From: Lactifluus volemus
Taxonomy: Eukaryota; Basidiomycota; Agaricomycetes; Russulales; Russulaceae
Assembly: GCA_022376515.1 (NCBI GenBank)
Contig: WTXI01000018.1
Span: 62,001 to 126,000 of the forward strand
Reading direction: 5' to 3'
DNA length: 64,000 bases
The position numbers and the translations under genes were made by a program. A model generated the notes under the pieces. That model saw nothing but the letters and a program-made list of their open reading frames with translations. It made no database searches and was not told the origin of the DNA. Position 1 is the stretch's first letter. Every line of letters begins with the position of its first letter. Shown piece after piece: positions 11,640 through 22,533 of this stretch.

Positions 11640-12300
11640 CTCTGCTTTCTCGGTGTCAACTCGATCTTACTGGACATTAAAAGGCGTTCGGCCATCATGC
11701 TGGAAGAGTCATATCGTAAGTTGCTGTCCACGTTCGAGGGTGAGAGCACCATAAGCTTACCAACGGTGGAATCCCGATCTACACAGTCTGCACCCTCAGC
11801 AGTGCTTCTGCGGATCAGAAACAGCGTTGCGTGCGTTATAGATCCCCGTAACTGCCGTTGCAACGAACCTTGCTAGTGACTTGCCCCTGACCACCTCGAA
11901 TGGAGCCATGTAAGAGCCCACCCTTGCATTTCTCCAAGTGACTGGGTCCACCGCATCAACTAAACTTTATGATATCTCGGAACAGCTTGAAACTCTGCTG
12001 TAGGTTCCGAGATAATCTCTCTCACGACAATTGGAGCGGATGAGTGACTAGCCCTATCATCTCGCGTGAGTAATATTTGATTGTGTGTATTTTCTGGGGC
12101 CAGGTTATTATTTCTGATGCCTTTGCAGGTTTCATCACTGTTTGATCCGGCGCACATGTTGTCCCTTGCGTGTGCCCTTCACGCACGCAGCGCCCTGCGT
12201 CGTCGCACAGGAGCGAACCCTCGGCTTCTGAAGTTGACAATGTATACTGGAAGACCTCAAGGCGTCGCACATGCAGATTTGTTACGTCCATTCTCAGGAA
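11640..12300 (+). pseudogene. DUF6697-family pseudogene, array unit 3 (internally deleted)
   Basis: The 5' part (11686-11872) matches exon 1 of the intact unit (EESYRKLLSTFEGE against EEYCKLLPTYVGE) up to the same gtgcgt donor. It then jumps to the YLGTY region (about 11960), so exons 2-4 are missing. The next-to-last exon is partly present (LHARSALRRRTGANP, about 12178-12220), but the last exon is absent. A fold-back inverted repeat interrupts the YLGTY motif at 11973-12014. The gene cannot encode the full domain. Confidence 0.75.
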
Positions 12301-12337
12301 ATGGGGCACGGCGATTAGAAACGATAAGGATCGATGT

Positions 12338-12345
12338 TGACGTAA
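12338..12345 (+). promoter_or_regulatory. TGACGTAA element upstream of array unit 4
   Basis: The sequence gatcgatgtTGACGTAAct lies 146 bases before the unit 4 ATG, followed by an AT-rich ttttatatc stretch. Confidence 0.42.
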
Positions 12346-12490
12346 CTCCTCAGCGTCCACTTTTTATATCTTCCGACGGTCACCGAGTCTTGCTTCGTAC
12401 TTGTGTGGGTATCGACAGCCCCAAATTTTCACAGACGCATCATTTTCCCACCAAAGTTCCTTCAAGACCGGCGTCCTCTGCGTCTAGTAC

Positions 12491-14128
12491 CATGTCGAAC
12501 TCAGTGGCGAATACGGAGGCAGACCTAAACCTTGGAGCGTTTCCCAGATTCGAGTTGAACTATGGCGCCAATTGGCAGATGTTGAAAGACGGGGAGCCAT
12601 CTGGCACTACGAGGAAATTTGCAAGGTGCTGGCCACATACGTGGGCGAGGGTGCCGCCATGTTGCTAGCAGGGGAACAGTCTGCGCCCCCAGTCGCTACT
12701 TCTGCAGGGCAGCAGCCACAAGAACAGCCTGAGCGTTGCGTGCGTCATAATCCCCGCTCTTGTTCCTGTTCTCGACCTGTGCAATGCGTTCCTGGCTCCT
12801 GACCATGACCATTCTTCTTTGTCTCTTATAGCTGCCCTCCAGTTCAAATGTGCTCCCTTCGTTACCAACTTCAATTCCGAACGATCTTTCTTCGTCGCAC
12901 CATGCATCGGGAACAGATAGAGCAACATCGCAAGTTCATCCGGTGCTCAACGCTTATTCTCTATAAGTTTCCATGTCTACACAACTTATGCCTAGTAGGT
13001 CCCTACACCAAGGCGGGCTCCTGGTCCTAGCAATACTGGGTCTCTGGTAAGCCGCCCCACACCGTCTTCCGGCGGTAGGAGGCGCGACTCGACGCTTGCC
13101 CGTGTGCTTTTGCGGAGAGGAGGGCCTACGTCCTCTGCTGCTAGCTCATCTGCGATGTACATCTGTGTCCATCTACCACGATAGATCCGTTACTAAACTG
13201 AGAGGTCCTTTTTTTTACCCCTCATAGCGGAACTGCGGTGTATCCCACGGTGACAAGCATGTACCCTAAGAACGTATCGCATGCAAATGATAATCCTCGG
13301 CTCTACAACGAGGTGGCGGTATCATTATTTCTTCGCGAAGAAGGTCTGAACCCGTACTCGCTGACGCTGCAAGAGGCCGCTCAAGCCCGCCAGACACCTG
13401 ATATAACCGGGAGTTACTTTTGCCAAATTTTTGGGGGTAGTCCTTACTGTGAACGACCACGTTTCACAAACCGGAGCATTATTTGCATCAATCCGTATTT
13501 ACAAATCTACGGGCCGAGTTCACCAGGCGAACCCGGATTGCTCTTCCTCGCAAGCCCACCTGACGCGGCGCAAGAGCCCTTCTTGGTGTTTCTCCAAATG
13601 GGGACACGATCCAGAACATCACCATCGACCCAGCTTTATCGATATCTTGGAACCTACATCAGGGTCCCCGTCGCTCGCATGACAATCAAAGCAGAGGATG
13701 GCGGCCCTGCCACAATCTGTGAGCAGCTGATCCTTTGATTTCTGTGTTTTGTCGTTGGGGCATCATGTTTATCATTTCTGACGCCTTTTGCAACTTGAAG
13801 TGCCGTCAGTATTTGGCCCGGCGCATGTTAACCCTGAAGTCACCGTATGCACGTACCATCCACGCACGCATCGCCATGCGTCGTCAGTATGGGCGTGAAC
13901 CCTCACCTGACGAAGTCCAAATGTGGCTGACAGAGAATACAGAAGACCTGAAGCCGTCAGACAGGTGGCTCTTAATGCCGCATACAACTCAGGCGAAGAG
14001 GTGTGTCTGGTGTTCGGTCTGGCTTATCTATCAGGCTAATTTCTTGCATCTATGCGTAGGAAATGGAATTTGAGGTTATAAGGTGTATTGCCTACGAGAT
14101 TAAAGTAGCAAACAGATGCAGGGGATGA
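12491..14128 (+). pseudogene. DUF6697-family gene, array unit 4 (frame breaks)
   Basis: Close paralogue of the gene at 9814-11438 with the same exon order and splice sites. It starts MSNSVANTEADLNLGAF. Conserved blocks include LREEGLNPYSLTLQEAAQAR, GEPGLLFL, YRYLGTYIRV, HARIAMRRQYGREPSPDEV, and a last exon with VIRCIAYE ending at TGA 14126-14128. Two differences from the intact unit break the frame: one extra base before the donor near 13715, where the E-W-x-x-L-P motif is lost, and a net loss of four bases near 13940-13985, just before the GEE junction. Either the unit is decaying or it splices differently. Exons 1-4 are open and in phase. Confidence 0.65.
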
Positions 14129-14350
14129 CTCAATCTGTATAACTGTTAAACCTACAAACATTGGCGATGGTACTTAGGACGATGTCAAGCACTTTGTCAG
14201 TTCGAAATACGATGTATTGTCAATGCTTCACGCATCATACCGTATTCTGTTTCCAGGGGAACTGCCCATACAAAACGACATAGCATAACCACGGTAAATT
14301 AACATAGCAAAAAGAATTATGTACTTCAATCGCCACGCGGATTTTGTGGC
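14129..14350. other. Intergenic region between convergent genes
   Basis: Short gap between the end of the DUF6697 array and the 3' end of the minus-strand RRM gene. No feature is seen. Confidence 0.5.
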
Positions 14351-15278
14351 TTAGTACCGTCTATCATCATGACGACGATCGAAATCGCGTGGCTCGCGAC
14401 CATACCCTCTGTCATAGTCGCGCGGACCCCGGTCATACTCGCGATAACCGCGGTCATAATCACGCGGGCGGTCTTCGTATCGCCCACGCCCCCCGCCGCG
14501 ACGTTCCTCATGATCGTGGTCGCGCGCATAGCGGGAATCGTAAGGGCGTGGGTCATAAAAGCGCTCGCCTAGTAGCCAAGGAATTAGAGTGATAAACCTG
14601 TTGCTGAAGGCTAAATAGGCTCACGGTCGCTGCGCTTTGGAGGCCCATAATATCTTCCCGGAGTGGGGGTGCGAGCACGTCCACGGCGAGCCTGAGAGAC
14701 ATTCAGCATCGACCTGGAAAATGACAGCCCGAAGCGCACCTTTTCAACAGTGATGGCTTTTCCCATCAGTTCTGTAGCGTTAAGGGCAGTGATGGCTGCC
14801 TCAGCCTCCTCGGCAGATTCCATAGTGACGAAGCCGAACCCGCGAGACTCGCGGGTGTGGGGATCATACATGACTGATGCCTTTTTGACCTGAATTACGG
14901 GCGAGTCAATACAAGTTGAATGACTCAAAAAAGGGTCTACTCACCCTACCAATCTTTGCGAAGGAAGCCTCCAAGTCGCGCGTGTCAACACGCGAACTCA
15001 GCCCAGAAACGTGAAGGTTATTTCCAGGATTTTGCCCAGGCTCACCCCTGGTCGGGTCATCAGAGATCACAGGTAAGGGAGAGGGGAACTCTTACGTACC
15101 TTCGATCGTCGGTATTGCCGCGCCCAGGGCTCCTACTCCTACTCGAGCGCCGTGGTGGCTCACCGCCACCACCGCGACCTGGCGAGCGTCCACCGTCCCA
15201 AGCTTGACTGTCCGTGGTACCATTAGCCATGGTCACATCTCCAGTGGGGATGCCGATGGGAGCACTGTTTGGGGCCAT
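14351..15278 (-). CDS. Transformer-2-like SR/RRM RNA-binding protein
   Basis: Read on the minus strand, the product starts MAPNSAPIGIPTGDVTMANG and has a short Arg/Ser region (RRSSRSRSPGRG). A single RRM follows: RNP2 is NLHVSGL, with SSRVDTRDLEASFAKIGRV, and RNP1 is RGFGFVTM. A basic linker (RRGRARTPTPGRYYGPPKR) leads to a C-terminal Tyr/Asp/Arg repeat tail (YDRGYREYDRGPRDYDRGYG) ending RRY and stop at 14351-14353. At least four introns are needed and each closes in phase, including one inside the codon joining KRSD to RERFYDP. RRM plus flanking RS/RY tails is the Tra2 layout; such proteins bind pre-mRNA in the nucleus and promote splice-site choice. The gene is divergent from SMC4, 635 bases away. 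Confidence 0.82.
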
Positions 15279-15913
15279 GTCTTGAGACTGCCAAGCTGAT
15301 GCGGAGCAAAGGAACGTCAGGTCGTGTCAAGGTGGTTGGTGTAAGAGGTGAATGGGAGGAATGATAGGAGACGACGATGATGAAAGAGAATATTTGAAAA
15401 TTAGGTTAATAGTGCTGACTGATGCGACAGCTATTGGCGGGTGCCGGTTGTTGGGTTATTCCCTTCGACACTGATCAAAGAGGCGGTAGAGCAGGAAGAA
15501 ATAGGTAATGACAAGGGCACGTCGAAGAAACTAGAACTACTGTTGTCAGGACGGCTGCCGACATTGAACTGAACGGGATGCTAGGACCGTTTCTGTCTTA
15601 TGCTGGCGGAGCCGAAAAATTAGGGAAGGTAGAGAAATGAGATGGAGAACTTTCTATAGTACTCGTCGCCAATGTCGCCGCCGTCGAGGGAGTGGTTGTC
15701 GGTGATGCTGAGGACGTACCGTCATCCATGGTTGAGTTGAAAGGGTTTTGAGTTGGTCGTGGTCGTGGTACCAGTTCAACCCGAATTTCTCACGCTCGAA
15801 CGTCGATTTACGCTCTCTTTGGTACCAGTCCATGGACTCACGTTTACCCGTGACAGACGCGTGACATATCGCGTCCTCACCGCTCAACATCATCCTTCTT
15901 TATCCGCATACAG
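15279..15913. promoter_or_regulatory. Divergent promoter region between the RRM gene and SMC4
   Basis: The two genes start head to head across this 635-base gap, so it should contain both promoters. I see no defined TATA or operator motif, and no gene of its own. Confidence 0.5.
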
Positions 15914-18900
15914 ATGCCTCCTCGTCGCTCTACACGTTCTTCCGCAAGATTATCAGTAGAGCCAGAGAATAACCCACCCGCACCATCCAAACGAAAGCGA
16001 TCTAGTGGTGATGGCACCGATATCGACTTGGAAGATCGGGAGAACCTCACCAAACCTCCTTCACGTACCACGCGCCGCCCGCCATCGTCTAAACCAGCCC
16101 CTTCTGCACCAGCCTCCCGAGCATCCTCTAGGTCAAAGGGCGCGTCAAAGCAGGTACAAGAATCCGATGATGACGGAGAGCCGTCTCATCCAGTGAAAAG
16201 GCCCCGTCCTTCGCCTGAACTGGATGGAGTTCGCGAAGAGGATGAAGAAGAAGACGTCAAACCTATTGTTAAGCCCCGGACAAGGGGGGCTTCTGTTAAG
16301 CCAGTTACATCGTCCACAAATGGAAAACCTCGCAAGGAGCCGGTCGCCGCTTCCACCGAAGATTGTGAAGCGGATCCTGAGAGGGAGGTCAAACCTTCGA
16401 CAGCATCTCACGCTCATTCCTCTGGGCCATCCAGCAGCTCTTTGAAGCCATCTACTTCCCGCCGTGCTGGACGCTCATCCAGATCGGCTGCCGTGCGCGT
16501 AAAGACCGAGCCTCCAGACGAACTCACGTTGGAGAACAATGATGTCACTAACGACGAGATTCCTGCATGCTCCCAACGAAATACTGCAAGGTCGTCATCT
16601 AGAAATGTGAAACCCTCATTTCAATCCGTTGAGGACGAAGGTTCTGGATTGCTAGCAGAGAACGCCAACGCTGCTGCAACCGGTGCTGATGAGGAGGACA
16701 CCGAGCCTTTGGAACAACAACCCACTCCTGTCCCTAGTCCCAAAAAGCTACCCTCTACTATGCCGTCGGTTTATGAAGAGGAGAAATCTCTTCTCGATGA
16801 TCTACCAACATCCCCGACAAAGTCAAAGCGTGTCCCGCCTCCAGTGGAAGAATCCCAGGGCCCAAGCCCCGTCTTGTCATTCATAAATTAGTGCTTGTAA
16901 ACTTCAAAAGCTATGCTGGGCGTCAAGAGATAGGTCCTTTTCATAAGGTAGGCTGCTTCCGTGTTGTTGCACTGGAACTAATTATTATTAGTCCTTCTCT
17001 GCAATCGTCGGACCCAATGGTTCTGGAAAGTCGAATACTATCGATGCATTGCTTTTCGTGTTTGGATACCGCGCGAGTAAGATGCGACAAGGGAAACTCT
17101 CCGAGCTCATTCACAACTCTGCACACCACCCTAATTTGCAAGAATGCAGTGTGGAGGTTCATTTCCGTGAGATCATCGACCTCGTACGTCCATTGCTGTT
17201 ATATCGCTGGCAAACCCTCGATCATAGCCCATTCAGCCTGGTCCCGATGCCTTCACTATTGTTCCGGACTCCACCTTGGCCGTGGCCCGTACTGCGTATA
17301 AGAACAACTCTAGCAAATATGCCATCAATGGACGAGCCAGCAACTACAAAGAAGTACAGACCCTTCTAAAGGGCCGTGGTATTGACCTTGATCACAATCG
17401 TTTTCTCATCCTCCAGGTGGGTCTGCTCCCCGTTCATGTCTGATTTACCTTACTCCAAGCCAGGGTGAAGTAGAATCTATCGCGCAGATGAAACCCAAAG
17501 CACCATCGGAACATGAAGATGGCTTGCTTGAGTACCTCGAGGATATCATTGGCACATCACAATATAAGACACCCATCGATGAGTCACTCGTTGAGATGGA
17601 CCGTCTGACCGAGGACCGTACCGAGAAGCTGAATCGCTTACGACTTGTGGAGCGTGAGAGAAATGCGCTCGAGAAAGAGAAGCGCGAAGCGGAAAACTAT
17701 CTACGTCTGCAAAATGACCACGTGCGCGCTCAATCGACCCTTTACCAGTTCTACATCTGGCGGTGCCTTGTGAATGAGAAGGAGGTCAAACAGGAAATTG
17801 TAGGTTGTCGTTATCATTTCGTGAACCATATTGAATTCGTCTCATAGACTCGCATCGAAAAAGAGCTTACTGAGGAGCGTGAACGTAATAAGGATGACAT
17901 TGCGCATCTAGATTCACTTGAGAAGCATTACAAAGAACGTGTCCAAGCTTATGAGGTGCGCTATATCGACGTGTTGTTCCACGAAATTATTTGTGACGAG
18001 TTTTTGGTATATAGGAAGTCAAAGCTGCTGCCACTGAAGCTCTCAAAGAGATGGGGACGTATGAAAAGCAGGAGGTTGGCCTGGAGGAAAAGCGCAAACA
18101 TGCCAATAGCAAGGCCAAGAAGCTCAAGAAGTCATTGCAGGATGTAAGCTTCGGCGCTTCGTGTGCGGGTCCTTATTTTGACTGACTTGAGACCGTGTCA
18201 GGACGAAAACGCTCGTAACGATGCACTCCGCGGCATTCAAGAGAATGCAACTAAGATGAAGAACGAGAAGAAGAAAGCCGATCAATTCGAGGACGAGCTG
18301 CAGCGAGAAGAAAAGGTGCTCGAAGGCATCCGTGACAGCCTGAAAGGTATAGGCACTTTTTGTTTCAGATGACCGCGCGCTCAACAGTCTCTTAGATAAG
18401 ACTCAGGTCTTTCACGACCAGATTGAACAAAAACAAAGGGAGCTCCAGCCCTGGAAAACGAAAATCAATCAGAAGCAGGCCCAGATCGACGTCAAGACAA
18501 GTGAGCGTGACATGTTGGTAAAAAAGGCGGAAGGTATCAGACAAGCTAGTGCGGAAGCTCAGGAGGCTCTCGAGAGTCTGAAGGGTGAACAGAAGACTAA
18601 GGTACGTGTTTTCGAAACTGGTAAGTTGTCTATGGCCTGACTATGGGTCAAGACTGGGGAGCTCGACAATCTCAAGCACAGGAAACAGTCCCTTCAGCAA
18701 GAGACGAAAGTTGCGCAACAGCGAGTCCAGGTAGGATCCTCTCTAGCTCTCCTCCGAATAATTCACACAAGAATGTCTCTGCGCAGGACCTGACTGTGCG
18801 CGTTAACCAGCTCCGTGCGCAAGCATCTTCCACAAGGCAACGAGTGGAGGAAGCCAAGGCGTCCCAAGCAGCCAACACCTCTCAGAACAAGGTCCTAGAT

Positions 18901-21626
18901 AGTCTTACTCGCTTGAGGAATTCAGGGCGCGTCAGCGGCTTTCACGTAAGGCATATTTGTAAAGGTTTTTTGACCAGGACTCAAACTACAGAGAAGGGTC
19001 GATTAGGAAGTCTCGGAACCATCCCCGACAAATACGACGTAGCAATCACAACCGCATGTGGGTCACTCAACAACATGGTTGTGGACACCGTGCAGCAGGG
19101 TCAGACCTGCATCGAGTACCTCCGAAAGCAAAACGTCGGACGGGCGAATTTCCTCGTGCTTGAGAAGATTGACGAGACGAGCGGCATGCGACCTATCCAG
19201 ACGCCGGAGAACGTCCCGCGCCTGTTTGACCTCGTCAAGCCGAAGGAGCCACGGTTCGCTCATCCGTTCTACAAGGCTCTGCGTGATACGCTAGTCGCCC
19301 AGGATCTCGCGCAAGCAAACCGCATTGCATTCGGTGCACGCAGGTGGCGAGTTGTCACCCTCGCGGGCGACCTCATTGATTCGTCCGGTACAATGTCCGG
19401 TGGTGGTTCGAAGCCGAGGGGCGGCGGAATGAGCTCGAAGCTCGCGGCTGATGCCGTGCAACCTGACGTGCTGCGAAGATACGAACAAGACTGCGAGAGA
19501 ACTGCCGTACAACTTGCAGAGGCTGCGGACGAGCTTCAAGCAGCCGAGGCTGAGCTGGAGGCTGTGGCAAGATCGGGACCGCAGATCAATCTTGAGATCG
19601 ACAAGGTCACCCTTGACATCCAGAACGCCACGAAGCGCATCGTAGAAGCTGAAAAACGCGTCCGCGAACTCAAGTGAGCCATTCTTCGAGTTCAGTTGTT
19701 CACGGCGTTCTTAGTCCCACACTATAACCAGGATGCAAAGTAAGCCAGATGCTGGTGATGTGTCCCGCATCGCGTCCTTAGAACGGGAGATCGTCGCTGC
19801 TCAAACTGAGCTCGAGAGCTTGCAGTCGCAATCAGGCACGATTGAAGAAGCCATCAAGGCGCTTGAGAAGAAGATTCTTGATATCGGTGGTTCCCGGCTG
19901 CTGGCGCAGAAGTCGAAGGTCGACGGCCTGAAACTGCACATCAACCTCGCAAATGATGAGATCACAAAAGCCGAGGTGACAAAGGCGAAGGCAGAGAAAG
20001 ACTCCGTCAAACTTGAGAGTACCATAGCTGCCAGTCAGCAGGGATTGGAGGAGGTTGAAGCTGAGCTGGAGAAGTTGAACGATTCGCTGCAGGAGGTCAA
20101 GGATTACGTTGCTGATATCCGAGCAAAAGTTGAAGCTGCGCAAGCCGGGGTAGAAAACTCAAAGGACGACCTAGAGAGCCTCAAGGTAGAACTGGACGAA
20201 AAGACTGAAGAGATCCAGGCTTTCCGCGCGAAGGAGGTACGATTCTTTGCCCGAGAACAACATAATGCTAATCACGCGCTCTAATAAATAGGTGGAGCTC
20301 ACGCAACAGCTTAATGACAAGAAGACCGAGCTGAAGGAGAACAGGAACACCATGGATCGGTCGCAAGCAGAACATGATAAACTGCGACTAGAAGACGTCG
20401 AGTAAGCTGCCATTCTTCCGATTATTTAGTTTCTCATCTACTAGTAGCGATGAGGTGGACGAGGATTCCCAAGAGAACGACGGTGAGGGTCAGGGCGAGA
20501 GCGGCGACGACGGTCAGGGCCCAGGCCCGTCAACTAAGCGCAGAAAAGGAGAGAAAGATGCCGATCCTGCCGTGAAGACTGAGGAAGGAGAGGAGCCTGT
20601 ACCCACAACAGCAGCCCGCCAGCACCACAAGGCACATTCGAATGAGCTGCACATCTACAGCGCTGCAGAACTCTCTAGGCTCAAACAGCGTGAACTTCTC
20701 GCTGACGTCCAACTTCTTGATGGTCAGTTCGTCTGGGCAAACCACCTTTACATGCTGACGTTCTGTTGCTAGAACAACTGAAGAGGAGTAAACCAAATAT
20801 GGCCGTACTGAAGGAATACCAGAGGCGTGAAGAAGAGTTTCTACGCCGTGCGAAAGATCTCGACGAGACAACTGCTCTCCGTGATGCCGAGAAGCAGAGA
20901 TATGATTCTTTGCGGAAGCAGCGGCTCGACGAGTTCATGGCTGGCTTTAGCACCATCTCCCTCAAACTTAAGGAGATGTATCAGGTCAAACCCATCACTT
21001 CTTAGTCGCCACAAAGTCTGAACACAGCGCCTGGTAGATGATTACGCTTGGAGGGAATGCTGAGTTGGAGCTTGTCGACAGCATGGATCCATTTTCCGAG
21101 GGTATCATCTTCAGTGTCATGCCACCCAAGAAGAGCTGGCGAAATATTTCCAACCTGTCTGGAGGCGAAAAGGTATCGCAGTCTGCATATTTACTGAACC
21201 CTCACTTTCTAATGTTGCTTTCAATCAAGACCCTCAGCTCATTGGCGCTCGTCTTTGCACTGCACGTCTACAAGGTATGTAAGACACGCCTCTGTATGTT
21301 CCTGACGTCTGATGGGACAACGCGAAGCCAACGCCACTGTACTTTATGGATGAGATTGATGCTGCTCTAGACTTCCGGAACGTCTCTATTGTCGCGAACT
21401 ACATCAAGGACAGGACAAAGAATGCCCAGTTCATAATCATCTCACTCCGGAACGATATGTTCGAGCTTAGTCACCGACTTGTTGGCATTTACAAAACATC
21501 TAATCAAACTAGAAGTAAGGATCTCCGTTTCATCCCGGGAATGCAGGAACTGATTCAGATGGACCTACAGGTATCTCTATCGATAACCGTTCTTTGCACG
21601 CGCCACCGAGTACTGTTGTACAATAG
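15914..21626 (+). CDS. SMC4: Condensin subunit SMC4 (structural maintenance of chromosomes), with an apparent frameshift
   Basis: SMC4 pairs with SMC2 in condensin to compact chromosomes. A basic, disordered N-terminus (MPPRRSTRSSARLSVEPENN) leads to KLVLVNFKSYAGRQEIGPFH and Walker A GPNGSGKSN (about 17011-17037). Next come the N-terminal coiled coil, the hinge (LGSLGTIPDKYDVAITTACG; SGTMSGGGSKPRGGG), the C-terminal coiled coil with an acidic insert (DEDSQENDGEGQGESGDDG), the signature LSGGEK|TLSSLALVFALH and Walker B PLYFMDEIDAALD. The last exon encodes SISIDNRSLHAPP and stops at 21624-21626. About twenty introns close in phase. The exception is at 16855-16865: the upstream frame runs to a stop at 16889, and the conserved PKPRLVIHKLVLV reading needs one added base in the GGGCCCAAG stretch. 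No normal-length intron repairs this without removing conserved EEEKSLLDDL. A missing C in the sequence is the simplest reading. Confidence 0.93.
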
Positions 21627-22533
21627 GTTGTATACCTTGTTTTGACGCTCTGTTCGCTGCACCAACTTGTACTTCTACATCGTCTGTAGTAACAGGATAC
21701 CAGTTGATCATGATATTTCTCTCTTTCGCTATTCCTGTCTACGGGTACATTGTCGGCCTACGTGTGGCAGCGACGGCTAAAGTCACGGTTTTCGGAGACC
21801 GCCGGATGTATACACGTTATGGAGCCGCCGCGACGCACTAACTCATGGTTTAACGGTCTCACAAACCCGGGTTTAAACATGAAGCTAGTGCAATGTGTCT
21901 GTTGATCCGCGCGCCCTCTTGGGTGCTCCGAGTCCCGTTCAGCTCCCAGCGAGATGTGAGATTTACTCCCAGCTTGCTTGAACCGCTGCCAGGTGTCGCT
22001 GGTTCCCGAACCAATTCTCAAATGATCTCATTGTAAGCCAATAACTAGGCATGTCGTTCAATACGGGCAGGTTTTCCTTCTCTATGTTGCTCACATGACG
22101 GAGGCGATACGAAAACGTTACAACGCCTGTGAAATGATCATAAATTCCCTGTTAATGCAGCACCGTGTACATGCATATAGTTTAGTGAGACGACAAGAAC
22201 ATCAGAAAGCGATTTATGTCGAAGTATAATGTAACTCCTTTCGATAACATATCACTAGCTCGAGCTCGTGGAAAACTCCGTGATCGTCAAGCATCCCCCG
22301 TATTCATGGTTTGCTTAACACTGGGAATACGGGAGATCATCCTGACCTTTCGGCAATCCGATAGGTGCGCACTCGGCGGCTTCTGAGTCATCATGCTCAA
22401 GAGTCTCTCGTAGATCTGCTACGTGGGAGGTTGTTAAGCTCGAGTTTGGTGACCTCATGAGGCCATTTGGTCCTTTGGACAACGGTGATGCGTCATGTAT
22501 ATTAGATTTCTCCTGAGACTGGCGGTGTGGACC
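21627..22533. other. Intergenic region
   Basis: No supported gene. This is the gap between SMC4 and the 3' end of the minus-strand DUF6534 gene. Confidence 0.5.
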
